Below, one piece after another: positions 42,041 through 51,287 of a stretch of 64,000 nt of DNA (positions are counted from its first letter, which is position 1; each line of letters starts with the position of its first letter). A program made the position numbers and the translations under genes. This DNA comes from a bacterium. Lineage in GTDB: Bacteria; Planctomycetota; UBA1135; UBA2386. Under the pieces are notes generated by a model, which made no database searches, was not told the DNA's origin, and was given only the letters and a program-made list of their open reading frames with translations. The stretch lies in assembly GCA_030432695.1 (NCBI GenBank), contig JAUILN010000024.1:1-64000 (forward strand), given 5' to 3'.

Positions 42041-42598
42041 ATGGCGAAGTTCTACGAGACGCTCACCGACGAGCTGCGCGAGTTCCTCCTCGCGCAGCAC
42101 CTGTTCTTCGTGGCTTCCGCCCCGCGCTCCGACGTCGGACGGATCAACCTGTCGCCCAAGGGGCTCGACAGCCTGAGAGTGCTGGACGACCGCACCCTCG
42201 CCTACCTCGACCTGACCGGCAGCGGCAACGAGACCGCCGCGCACGTGCAGGAGAACGGCCGCCTCACCTTCATGTGGTGCGCGTTCGAGGGTGCGCCACG
42301 CATCCTGCGCGCCTACTGCCTCGGCGAGGTGGTGCTGCCGGACACCCCGCGCTGGCAGGAACTCGCGCCGCACTTCGCGCCCCTGCCGGGCGCGCGCCAA
42401 CTGATCGTCGGCCACGTCCGGTCCGTCCAGACCTCGTGCGGCTTCGGCGTCCCGCTGTTCGAGCACCGCGGGGCCCGCGACACGCTGCTGGAGTGGGCCG
42501 AGAAGAAGGGCGAGGCGGGAGTCGCCGACTACCGACGGCAGAACAACGCGTTCAGCATCGACGGGCTGCCGACCCCGATCGGCGAGGCGCCTGGCTGA
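42041..42598 (+). CDS. Pyridoxamine 5'-phosphate oxidase-family (flavin split-barrel) protein
   Basis: 185 residues, begins KFYETLTDELREFLLAQHLFFVASAP, followed by GRINLSPKGLDSLRVLDDRTLAYLDLTGSGNETAAHV and GRLTFMWCAFEG, which is the split-barrel core. Family members bind FMN, F420 or heme and act in redox reactions. The C-terminal RRQNNAFSIDGLPTP is typical of the small subgroup of this family. Cytoplasmic. It follows the propeller protein by 49 bases on the same strand, with no evident functional link. Confidence 0.85.
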   Translation: MAKFYETLTDELREFLLAQHLFFVASAPRSDVGRINLSPKGLDSLRVLDDRTLAYLDLTGSGNETAAHVQENGRLTFMWCAFEGAPRILRAYCLGEVVLPDTPRWQELAPHFAPLPGARQLIVGHVRSVQTSCGFGVPLFEHRGARDTLLEWAEKKGEAGVADYRRQNNAFSIDGLPTPIGEAPG

Positions 42599-42737
42599 GC
42601 CCGCGCAGCGAGACATCGAGGGCCGGGTAGCCTGAACCTCTCGACCACCCGGATCGCGGGCCGAACGACCGCACTCTCCACGCTTCTACCGACAGCCTCG
42701 GCGCGGTTGGCCGTAGGATGGGCCGGCAGGCTCCGGC

Positions 42738-44450
42738 ATGGCGAAGAGTCCACTGCTCAACACGTCGACGGCGACGTTCCTCGACCTCATGGGAACCGGC
42801 CGCTCGTTCCAGGTCGCCAACTGCCAGCCCGACTACGCCTGGAGCACCGAGCAATGGGACGATCTCTGGGAGGACCTGAGCCACCTCCACCAGCATCCAG
42901 ACGCCCGGCACTTCATGGGCGCGGTGGTGCTCACCGGGGTCGAGGACCAGCCGGACCGGCGATTCTGGATCATCGATGGCCAACAACGATTCGTGACCCT
43001 GAGCATCCTGACGCTCTCGGTGATCCGTCGGCTCCGGGAACTGGCGGACCAGGGAGTCGACACGACAGACAACCACACGCGCGCCCAGTCCCTTCGCGAC
43101 CGTTTTCTCGGTGAGAAGGACCCCGTCTCCCTCGTCGAGGCGAGCAAGCTCCAACTCAACGAGACGGACGACCCCTTCTATCAGGACCACCTGATCAGGC
43201 TCCGCGCTCCAACGTCGCTCCGCGCCCACCCCCGATCCTGCCAGCTCCTCTGGCATTGCCTGGAGTGGTTCGGTCAGCGCCTCGCCCAGGCGGACTTCGG
43301 CGAGGATGGGGAGTCCCTCACGCGACTGATCACCGAGTCCGCCGCGCGCCAACTGCTGTTCATCAGGATCGAAGTCGACGATGAGCTACGCGCATTCACG
43401 GTCTTCGAGACCCTCAATGCGCGCGGGCTCGGCCTGTCTCCGACCGACCTGATCAAGAACTACCTCTTCTCGCTCGTCCGCCAAAAGCCCGACCTCCGCA
43501 GTCTGCAGCGCCGCTGGAAGCGCCTGATCGAGACCGTTCGCCAACAGGACTTCCCCGAGTTCCTCCGCTATCACCTGCTCTGTTCGAGGCCACGCGTCCG
43601 ATCACGGAATCTCTTCAAGATCCTCAAACAGGACGTGGCCGAGGCCGAAGACGTGTTCGCCCTGCTGGACGAACTCGAGGCCCGCGCCGACCTGTTCGCT
43701 GCGCTTCACGACAGCGAACACGAACTGTGGATCGAGTACCCCAGCTGCAGGCAATTCGTCAGGGAGCTGCTCACCTTCCGGGTGAAGCAGATGACGCCGC
43801 TGCTCTTCGCAGCGTGGGAACGGCTTCCTGATCGGTTCGACCAGATCCTCCAACTCGTCTCGGTGCTGTCGTTCCGCTACTCGGTAGTCGGAAAGCGGAA
43901 CTCGAGCGATCTGGAGCCGGCCTACCACGCCGCAGCTCGCGCGATCCTGGACGGGACATCCAAGTCCGCCCGCGACGTCTTCCAGTCGCTGGAACCGCTC
44001 TACGTGGACGACAGTTCCTTCTGCGCCGACTTCGCGGGGTTCGAGATCCGAGCTCGAGGACCTGGGAAGAAGCTCGCGCGCTATGTCCTCGCCAAGCTCG
44101 AGTCGAGGCTCTCGGGGAAGAGCTGCGATCCGTCGACCGACCCGTTCACCATCGAGCACGTGCTCCCAGAGAATCCTGGCCCGGAATGGTTCGACGAGTT
44201 CCCGGAAGCCCGGGTCAGCACCTTCGTGGATCGGATCGGGAACATGCTGCCCCTCGATGCAGCAAGCAATCGGGCGCTCGGCAACCTGGACTTCGCGGCC
44301 AAGCTCGAGACCTACGCAGCAAGCCGCTACGCCTCCGCGCTCGACGTCGCGGAGCATCGACCGCCGACCTGGAACCCGAAGGCTCTCGAGCAACGGCAAT
44401 CGAGGCTCGCGAAGATCGCGGTCCAGGCATGGCGATTGGATTTCGACTGA
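42738..44450 (+). CDS. DUF262/DUF1524 protein (GmrSD-type nuclease-like)
   Basis: 570 residues. The N-terminal DUF262 domain has YAWSTEQWDDLWEDL and the ParB-like NTPase motif IIDGQQRFVTLSI (DGQQR at 80-84). FETLNARGLGLSPTDLIKNYLF is the second family block. The C-terminal DUF1524 domain has the His-Asn endonuclease signature IEHVLPEN (~473) and RIGNMLPLDAASN (~500-512). Both halves of the GmrS/GmrD type IV restriction system are thus in one chain, with nucleotide-dependent cleavage of modified DNA as the known role. Its codon use looks less GC-biased than its neighbours, which would fit horizontal acquisition. No partner gene is adjacent. Confidence 0.9.
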   Translation: MAKSPLLNTSTATFLDLMGTGRSFQVANCQPDYAWSTEQWDDLWEDLSHLHQHPDARHFMGAVVLTGVEDQPDRRFWIIDGQQRFVTLSILTLSVIRRLRELADQGVDTTDNHTRAQSLRDRFLGEKDPVSLVEASKLQLNETDDPFYQDHLIRLRAPTSLRAHPRSCQLLWHCLEWFGQRLAQADFGEDGESLTRLITESAARQLLFIRIEVDDELRAFTVFETLNARGLGLSPTDLIKNYLFSLVRQKPDLRSLQRRWKRLIETVRQQDFPEFLRYHLLCSRPRVRSRNLFKILKQDVAEAEDVFALLDELEARADLFAALHDSEHELWIEYPSCRQFVRELLTFRVKQMTPLLFAAWERLPDRFDQILQLVSVLSFRYSVVGKRNSSDLEPAYHAAARAILDGTSKSARDVFQSLEPLYVDDSSFCADFAGFEIRARGPGKKLARYVLAKLESRLSGKSCDPSTDPFTIEHVLPENPGPEWFDEFPEARVSTFVDRIGNMLPLDAASNRALGNLDFAAKLETYAASRYASALDVAEHRPPTWNPKALEQRQSRLAKIAVQAWRLDFD

Positions 44451-44609
44451 GCGACGCGAAGGTGAAGGCAGGGGCTCGGCAGGGCCGAGCTGCCGCGGCC
44501 GGACGGTGCTGTCGGAGGAATTCCGCGTCTCCCTGACACACCCTGCCCACTCCCCACGGAGGCCAGGAGAACCGCTCGCTCCAGCGAGCCCGTCCCACCT
44601 GCACCTCCG

Positions 44610-46427
44610 ATGAACCGCCCGACCCTCCGCGCCGTCCTCCTGGCCTCCTGCGGCCTGCTGTCCCTGACCGACACCGCCAGCAGCCAGGGCACGATCACCC
44701 TCTACGACAACTCCAGCTACGGCGGTGCGAACATCACCCTGCCGCTGCTCGCCCACCTCGATGGGGTCCTGCAGCCGATCCCGGGGGGCCTCGAAGACCG
44801 GGTCACGTCGCTGCGCTGGAATCTCTCGACCAACGTCATCGTGAAGTTCTTCGAGAACCGCGACGGCACCGGCCGCGAGTTCTCCGTGCGGCACGACCAG
44901 GCGCGCGTCGGCGGCGATTCGAACGTGGGCTCGTACTACAACGACAAGTTCTCGTCGTTCCGCTTCACGGTCGTCGACCCGAGCCAGGGCTGGGTGCGCT
45001 TCCACACCAACGCCAACTTCGGCGGCTACGAGTTCATGCGCTACGTGTCGCAGACCGGCTTCACGATCCAGTCGCTGCGGGACCGGGGCTACAACGACCA
45101 GGTCGACTCGATCCGCTGGAGCCTGCCGCGCGGCACCACGATCATGTGCTTCGACGAAGACCCCGCCGGCGGCCGCGCGCTGCCGCTGCTCGGCACCGGT
45201 GCGGTGAGCGACCTGAACAACTCGTTCAGCGGCCTGCACCACGACAAGTTCTCGACCTTCGCGGTGATGCGCGGCGAACTCACGGCGACCTTCGCCGACC
45301 GCAACGCGCCGATCGACCGGGTCTGCCAGCTCTCGTCGCACAACGCGCACGTCAGCACCGCGCACGGCTGGTCGGTCTGGTACAACCAGACGATGCCGTT
45401 GCTGGAGCAGCTCGACTACGGCGCACGGGTCCTGCAGCTCGACGTCCGCGAGGAGAACAACGCGCTCTACCTCACGCATGGCTCCTGGAGCGCGTCGATC
45501 GCGCAGCGCGCCGGCCTGACCCCCGAACTCCTCGCGCCGGCACTGGACGCGCTGCACACCTGGCTGAGCGTCCACAGCCGCGAGGTGATCTTCCTGGTGT
45601 TCGAGAACTACACCGGCGCGGAACTCACCAACGCGCTGCGCGCCTCGCGCCTCGGCGGCATGCTCTACCGGCCGAACGGCCTGCACTGGCCGTCGATCAA
45701 CCAGCTCGCCGACGCCGGCAGGCGGGTCGTGGTCCTCGACAGTTCGTCCTCCACCGGTGAACTCTACGAGTGGGACTGGGAGGTGCAGAACGACTACAGC
45801 TCGTTCGGCTCGACGGCCGCCCGCTCCGAGTCCGATCCGATCGACGGCCTGCACCGGAGCCTGTTCCTGATGAACCACATCAGCGGAAGCAGCACCCCGA
45901 CGATCTGGTTCGGCATCAGCCCGAACACCCGCGGCGCCCTGGTCGACCTGGCCCGCCAGTTCCCGCAGCCGCCGAACTTCGTCAACATCGACGGCATCTC
46001 GATGGCCGACCACGGCGGCCTCGAAGCCTGCCGCGAGATCAACGACCGGATGTGGCGCGTGCCCCAGCCCCGCGCCACCAGCTACGCGTTCCACGCCGGC
46101 TGCGGCTCGACCCTCGAGAGCACCACGCGCCCAGCCCTCGGCCGCACCTGGACCCTGAACGCGACCGACGCCGACTGGCTGCTGTTCGGCCTCTCCGACA
46201 CGTCCAACAATGGCGCCCCTCTGCCGATGTCGCTGCAGCCGCTGAGCACCTGCCTGCTCCGTGCCGCGCCGATGGACGCGATCCCCGTCGGCGCAAACCA
46301 CACGTTCTCGCTGCCGATCCCCAACGACAGCCGGTTGGTGGGCGGCACGCTGTATGGCCAGGCACTGGAGTTCGTGCCGGGCAACATCTACCTGTCGAAC
46401 GGGGTGGCGGGGCGGATCGGCTACTGA
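44610..46427 (+). CDS. Secreted beta/gamma-crystallin plus PI-PLC-like protein
   Basis: 605 residues with a signal peptide (to ~26). Residues ~27-220 hold beta/gamma-crystallin-type Greek keys (ITLYDNSSYGGANITL, VKFFENRDGTGREF, VRFHTNANFGGYEF, YNDKFSSF), which usually bind calcium. Residues ~230-480 look like the TIM barrel of phosphatidylinositol-specific phospholipase C: SSHNAHVSTAHG (first catalytic His), LQLDVREENNALYLTHGS (second His) and FVNIDGI. The last ~110 residues (GCGSTL to the end) repeat a domain also seen at 27232. It is probably an exported phosphodiesterase-like enzyme. The catalytic histidines seem present; the substrate is unknown. Confidence 0.82.
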   Translation: MNRPTLRAVLLASCGLLSLTDTASSQGTITLYDNSSYGGANITLPLLAHLDGVLQPIPGGLEDRVTSLRWNLSTNVIVKFFENRDGTGREFSVRHDQARVGGDSNVGSYYNDKFSSFRFTVVDPSQGWVRFHTNANFGGYEFMRYVSQTGFTIQSLRDRGYNDQVDSIRWSLPRGTTIMCFDEDPAGGRALPLLGTGAVSDLNNSFSGLHHDKFSTFAVMRGELTATFADRNAPIDRVCQLSSHNAHVSTAHGWSVWYNQTMPLLEQLDYGARVLQLDVREENNALYLTHGSWSASIAQRAGLTPELLAPALDALHTWLSVHSREVIFLVFENYTGAELTNALRASRLGGMLYRPNGLHWPSINQLADAGRRVVVLDSSSSTGELYEWDWEVQNDYSSFGSTAARSESDPIDGLHRSLFLMNHISGSSTPTIWFGISPNTRGALVDLARQFPQPPNFVNIDGISMADHGGLEACREINDRMWRVPQPRATSYAFHAGCGSTLESTTRPALGRTWTLNATDADWLLFGLSDTSNNGAPLPMSLQPLSTCLLRAAPMDAIPVGANHTFSLPIPNDSRLVGGTLYGQALEFVPGNIYLSNGVAGRIGY

Positions 46428-46452
46428 GCCGCCGACCGGCCGCGCGGCGGGC

Positions 46453-49400
46453 TCACCCGCCGCGCCGCAGCGACGCCGCCGGCTTCGCCTCGGGCAGCGG
46501 GCGCCCCTTGGTCTCGACCTCGCCCCGCAGCGCCGTCACCGCCGCCTCCAGCTGCGCATCGCCACCCAACGGATCGTTCCACAGCGCCACATCCGGCAGG
46601 CAGCCGTTCAGCTCCATGTCCGCCCCGTCGTTCACCAGGTACCAACCCCGGAACGGCATCCGCACGAAGCTGCCATCCACGAGCCCCTGGCCGCCGGTGG
46701 AGATCACGCCGCCGGCGGTGCGCATGCCGACCACCGGGCCGCGGCCGATGGTCTTCACCGCGTGGCTCACGATCTCCGCGTTGCTGAACGACATCTCGTT
46801 GCACATCATCACGATCGGCTTGTTCCAGGTCGCGTAGACCTTGCGATCCTGCGGGTAGCCGGTGGGGCCGCCGCGAGGGATGGTGAACGCGTGGGTCGGC
46901 TGGGTCAGCAGGGTGAGCACGTGGTCGGCTGTGCTGCCGCCGCCGTTGAAGCGCACGTCGATGATCAGGCCGTCCTTGCCGGCGCCTGCGGCATAGAGGT
47001 CTTCCTCGAGCTGGCGGAAGCTCTGGAAGTTCATGCCGCGGATGTGGGCGTAGCCGAGCTTTCCTCCGGAGAGGCGCTCGACCTCGGCGCGGCAGTCGTC
47101 GACCCACTCGTCGTAGAGCAGGCCCGAGACCGAGCCGACCGGCCGCACCGTGACGGTCCGCTCCACGCCCTCGGCGCCGCGGACCTTCAACTCCATGTCG
47201 CGCTCGACCTCGAGGGTCATCACCGCGAACAGGTCGGTGTCGGGGCCGACCTCGGTGCCGTCGATCGCGAGCACGCGCTCGCCGGCATCGACGCGACTGC
47301 GCGCCTCCGAGCAGGGGCTGCCCGGGATCACCGAGGCGACCAGCAGGCCGGGGCCCGCGTCGTCGAGGTCGTAGCGCAGGCCGAGGTGCATGGTCCGCGG
47401 CGACCAGTCCGGTCGCTCGGCGTCGGGCAGGGGATCGCTCCCGCCCCGATGCCCCATGTGCGAGGCGTTGAGTTCGCCGAGCATCATGTTCATCGCCTCG
47501 GAGAACTCGCGGGCGCCGATCAGGTGCGGCACGACCGCGGCGTAGCGGGCCCGGATCGCGTTCCAGTCGCGGTTGTTCAAAGCGCCGTCGTAGAACTGGT
47601 CGCGCATCGCCCGCCAACCCTGCTCGAAGGCCAGCTTGCGGATCTCGCGCCAGTCGCGCTCCTCCTGGACCTGGAAGTCGAAGGTGTCGATCTTGCCGCT
47701 GGAGGGGTTCTGCGAGGCGGGCTTGCCGCCCGACAGACCGACGAGCTGCTTGCCGTCGGCGGTGAACCGGGCCCGCGACACGACGCTCGACGTGACCTTC
47801 TTCGGCCGCAGCTCGTCGGGGAACCCGACCTTGTAGACCGCGCGCTCGCCGTCGACCGTGGCCGAGAACCACAGCTCCTTGCCGTCGTGCGACCAGAGCA
47901 GGCCGAACTCGCGCGACTCGGGGATGCGGATCCGGCCGATCCGGTCGTGGATGCCGTCGAAGTCGATGCGCACCGCGTCGTCGTCCTGCTTCGCAGCATC
48001 GTCGCCGGCGGCGTCCTTCTCGCTCTTCTCGTCGCCGTCCTTCTGCTCGCCGTCCTTCTTGCCGCCCTTGCCGCCGGACTGCATCGCCTTCATGGCCTCC
48101 TCCAGCTTGCGGTCGCGGGAGGTCTCCTCGGCGACGTCCTTGGTGAGCGTCACGTAGTAGATGTCGGACTCCTCGCCGTCGCGCCGGCCGGTCCAGGCGA
48201 TGCGCTTGCCGTCGGGCGACCAGACCGGGCCGGTGTCGTCGTCGGGGTGGCGCGAGACGTTGAACGGTGCGCGAGTCCCGTCGAGCGGCGCGATCCAGAT
48301 CTCGTCATTGAACTCGCCGTCCTGCACCGACCAGCACAGCCACTTGCCATCGGGCGACCAGTCGAAGTCAGGGCCGTCCCAGCTGGCGAGGACCCGCCGC
48401 TGATCGCTGCCGTCAGCGTCCATGACCCAGAGGTCGCCGCCCTTGCGGAAGGCGATGTGCTCGCCGGTCGGGCTCGGCTGCAGCCGCGACTCGACCGCGA
48501 CGTCGTCGGTCACCTTGCGCAGGACGAACGACTCCGCGGTCCACCAGAACTCCCGACCCTCCGGCCGGGTCGCCTCCCAGATGTCGACCTCACCGTCGGC
48601 CTCGGACACGAAGAACAGCCGTGACCCATCGGCGGAGAACAGCGGCGACGACTCGACCGCGGCGGTCGCGGTGATCCGTACCGGCTCGCGGAGCACACGG
48701 TCCATCACGTACAGGTCGTGACCCGCCACCAGGGCGATCTGCTTGCCATCGCCGGTGAACGCCACGTCGCCGGCACTGTCGAGGCGACGCCGCTCGATCG
48801 GCGAGACCAGCGGATCCCCGGTCGCCACCAGGTCGACGCGACGCACCGCGCCGCTGCCGAGGTCGGCCACGTGCAGATCGAATCCCCGCCGGAACAGCAC
48901 CCGCTTGCCGTCGGCCGAGAGGCTCGGCGCAACCACGCCGTCGTCGCGCCCATCGAGCTTGCGGAGGTCGGTCAGCCGGGTGACCTCACCGCCGGGCAGC
49001 GCCCGCTTCCACAGGTCGAACGTCCCGTCGGGGTCGCTGACGAACAGATATCCGGAGCCGTCGGGCAGCCACAGGGGATGGCGCTCCGAGACGTTCTGGA
49101 AGTCCGCCAGGTCGACGCTGTGCCGAGCGAGCTGCGGCGCGGACTCGCCCTCGAGTCGGGCCAGCCAGATCTGCTCGGCGGCCGGCCCGCGGTAGCCCTT
49201 GCGCTCCTCCTGGATGCGGCCGCGGACGAACAACAGCCGCGTGCCGTCCGGGGACAGGGCGCCATCGATCGCTCCCGCGTCGAGGAGCCAGCGCTCGGGC
49301 TCGCTGCGGTCGATCGGGATGCGCACCAGCCGCCGCGACTCGGTGGAGAACGGCGCTCGGTCCGAGTCGCGCAGCGCCACCACCGCGCTGCCGGCCGCGG

Positions 49401-49752
49401 TCCACTGCAGCGGTGTCTTCGACTCCGAGTCGAAGGTGAGTCGCCGCGGCGCGCCGCCGTCGATCCCCACCAGCCAGAGCTGTGTGGTGCCGTCCCGGTC
49501 ACTCAGGAACAGCACCTGCTCGCCGTCCGGCGACGGGATCGGCGCCCAGTCCCGCCCCGGATGGACGGTCAGCCGCGCGGCCGGCGCCGGGGAACCGTCG
49601 AGCGGGGCCTTCCAGAGATCTCCGTGCCAGGAGAACACCGCGTGCCGGCCGTCAGGGGTGACGTGCGGATCGAGGGGAACCCGGATCGGACGGTCCTGCG
49701 CGAGACCGCTCGTGGCGAGGAGGAAAAGACTGAGGAGGAGTCGGAACTGCAT
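46453..49752 (-). CDS. Tricorn-type S41 protease
   Basis: 1099 residues from the ATG at 49752 with a signal peptide (FRLLLSLFLLATSGLAQ). The open frame runs further upstream but opposes a real gene there. PD40-type propeller repeats fill ~25-690 (HVTPDGRHAVFSWHGDLW, SPDGEQVLFLSDRDG, WSPDGKWLCW, WSPDGKRIAWTG). A Lys/Asp/Glu-rich linker lies at ~550-590. A PDZ domain follows (~789-870, PGLLVASVIPGSPC), then the S41 core with MSFSNAEIVSHAVK holding the likely catalytic Ser, and VVGMRTAGG. It degrades peptides, here in the periplasm. It is convergent with the PI-PLC-like gene. Confidence 0.92.
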   Translation of the reverse strand: MQFRLLLSLFLLATSGLAQDRPIRVPLDPHVTPDGRHAVFSWHGDLWKAPLDGSPAPAARLTVHPGRDWAPIPSPDGEQVLFLSDRDGTTQLWLVGIDGGAPRRLTFDSESKTPLQWTAAGSAVVALRDSDRAPFSTESRRLVRIPIDRSEPERWLLDAGAIDGALSPDGTRLLFVRGRIQEERKGYRGPAAEQIWLARLEGESAPQLARHSVDLADFQNVSERHPLWLPDGSGYLFVSDPDGTFDLWKRALPGGEVTRLTDLRKLDGRDDGVVAPSLSADGKRVLFRRGFDLHVADLGSGAVRRVDLVATGDPLVSPIERRRLDSAGDVAFTGDGKQIALVAGHDLYVMDRVLREPVRITATAAVESSPLFSADGSRLFFVSEADGEVDIWEATRPEGREFWWTAESFVLRKVTDDVAVESRLQPSPTGEHIAFRKGGDLWVMDADGSDQRRVLASWDGPDFDWSPDGKWLCWSVQDGEFNDEIWIAPLDGTRAPFNVSRHPDDDTGPVWSPDGKRIAWTGRRDGEESDIYYVTLTKDVAEETSRDRKLEEAMKAMQSGGKGGKKDGEQKDGDEKSEKDAAGDDAAKQDDDAVRIDFDGIHDRIGRIRIPESREFGLLWSHDGKELWFSATVDGERAVYKVGFPDELRPKKVTSSVVSRARFTADGKQLVGLSGGKPASQNPSSGKIDTFDFQVQEERDWREIRKLAFEQGWRAMRDQFYDGALNNRDWNAIRARYAAVVPHLIGAREFSEAMNMMLGELNASHMGHRGGSDPLPDAERPDWSPRTMHLGLRYDLDDAGPGLLVASVIPGSPCSEARSRVDAGERVLAIDGTEVGPDTDLFAVMTLEVERDMELKVRGAEGVERTVTVRPVGSVSGLLYDEWVDDCRAEVERLSGGKLGYAHIRGMNFQSFRQLEEDLYAAGAGKDGLIIDVRFNGGGSTADHVLTLLTQPTHAFTIPRGGPTGYPQDRKVYATWNKPIVMMCNEMSFSNAEIVSHAVKTIGRGPVVGMRTAGGVISTGGQGLVDGSFVRMPFRGWYLVNDGADMELNGCLPDVALWNDPLGGDAQLEAAVTALRGEVETKGRPLPEAKPAASLRRGG

Positions 49753-50013
49753 GACTTGGAGAGGGTGCCGCGGGGGCAGACGGGGGTTCGACCACGCGGG
49801 GCCGTTTCGGGGCGCGAACTTACGTCTGGCCGCGCTGGCGGCGCGAACCGCGCTCGCGAGAATTCCCGTGCAGTTTGTCTGCACGGCGGCCGACCTTCCG
49901 CGGCGCTGTTCGGCCACCCTCCGCACCCGATTGCGTAGCGGTCGCCCCGACGCATGGTCTCGCACCGACGTCCTCCCGCGGGCCACCCCAGAACCGCAAC
50001 CCTTCCTTCCGAG

Positions 50014-51270
50014 ATGAACCGAACCTTCCTCGTCACCTCCTCCGCCCTCCTCCTCGCGTTGGCACCCGTCGCCCAGGAGACCTCGTCCGGCTCCGCCCTG
50101 ACGATCCGCACCACCGACAGCCGCATGGCCCGCAACGCGATGCGCAGCTTCGACTCCCCGAGCGAGATGCCGGTGATCGAAGCCGGCCAGGCGATCGTCC
50201 TGACCCTCGACGACGGCGGCCAGATGGTCGCCAGCAAGGGCGAAGCCAAAGGCTGGCTGCACGTGGTCGCCCGCCCGCCGGCACTGATGCAGACCTTCGC
50301 GACCCAGATCCAGCAGGGTCGCGGCATGGCCCAGATGATGGCGGGCATGGGCCTCGGCGAGGCCGGCTTCGACTCCAAGCAGATCAACACGATGATCGAC
50401 GCTGCGTTCTCGTTCCCCGAGCAGATCGAGACGCTGGAGGTGCACCTCGCCGAGGAGCCGGAAGACGGCGCCGACGTGCACGTGTCGCTGGTGCCGGTCG
50501 CCGACTCGTGGCTCGGCGGCATGGTCGCCGCTCTGGCGCCGAACCCGCGCGGCGTCAAGCAGCTCGACAACGACGGCGCGATGGTCGAGGGCGCGATCAG
50601 CGTCGACATGCCGAAGCTGGCACCCTCGCTGCTGCCGATGATGAAGTTCTTCAGCGCGATGGGCGCGCGCAACGACGAGGAGAAGGCCCAGTCGGCGAAG
50701 ATCGCCGAGAGTTCGATGTCGAAGCTCGCCGGCACGATGAGCTTCCAGTGGAGCCTCGACACCGGCCTGGAGTCGATCGCGGGAGTCCTCGACCCCGCCG
50801 GCCTCCAGGAGCTGTGGAAGTCCGAGGACTACGCCGCCGCGATGAAGCGCGCCAGCGAGGTCGCCGGCAACGCGGAGGCGACGCTGAACACCGACGCCGG
50901 TGAGCACCGCGGCGTGAACATCCTCGAGATGCGGGTCGAGTACGACACGCCCGAGGACATGCCGTTCGTCGAGGACGGCATCATGATCACCAGCAATGCC
51001 ATCGTCGGCGACTCGTTCGTCAGCACCTCGATGGCCAGGAGCCAGGCCAGCCTGAAGGGCCTGATCGACCTGGTGATGGACGATCAGATCGAGCCGACCA
51101 GCATCGGCCAGGGCGTGCTCGCGAACGTGCGCATGGGCGTCGCCGAGCTGATCGAGTGGATGGCCGAGCTGCAGAACGCGCCGTTCCCGGTCGACGACCT
51201 GCCCGAGCAGGCCCACGTCACGATCACCAAGCAGGGCAACGGGATCGCGTTCCACGTCGTGGTGCGCTGA
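50014..51270 (+). CDS. Secreted protein of unknown function
   Basis: 418 residues from the ATG at 50014, with a signal peptide (TFLVTSSALLLALAPVAQE). The mature protein is acidic, rich in Met, Ala, Gly and Asp, without Cys clusters or recognised motifs. Segments such as LDDGGQMVASKGEAKGWLHV and GVNILEMRVEY suggest mixed alpha/beta structure. It is divergent from the tricorn-type protease, with 261 bases between starts and nothing recognisable in that gap. A periplasmic location is inferred from the leader. Confidence 0.7.
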   Translation: MNRTFLVTSSALLLALAPVAQETSSGSALTIRTTDSRMARNAMRSFDSPSEMPVIEAGQAIVLTLDDGGQMVASKGEAKGWLHVVARPPALMQTFATQIQQGRGMAQMMAGMGLGEAGFDSKQINTMIDAAFSFPEQIETLEVHLAEEPEDGADVHVSLVPVADSWLGGMVAALAPNPRGVKQLDNDGAMVEGAISVDMPKLAPSLLPMMKFFSAMGARNDEEKAQSAKIAESSMSKLAGTMSFQWSLDTGLESIAGVLDPAGLQELWKSEDYAAAMKRASEVAGNAEATLNTDAGEHRGVNILEMRVEYDTPEDMPFVEDGIMITSNAIVGDSFVSTSMARSQASLKGLIDLVMDDQIEPTSIGQGVLANVRMGVAELIEWMAELQNAPFPVDDLPEQAHVTITKQGNGIAFHVVVR

Positions 51271-51287
51271 GCCGCCTTCGGCCGGGA

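Noticed and set aside
38005..42042. Very long antisense frame opposite the propeller-PDZ gene
   Set aside because: High GC creates long shadow frames; it has no motif, while the plus strand has clear repeats and a PDZ domain.
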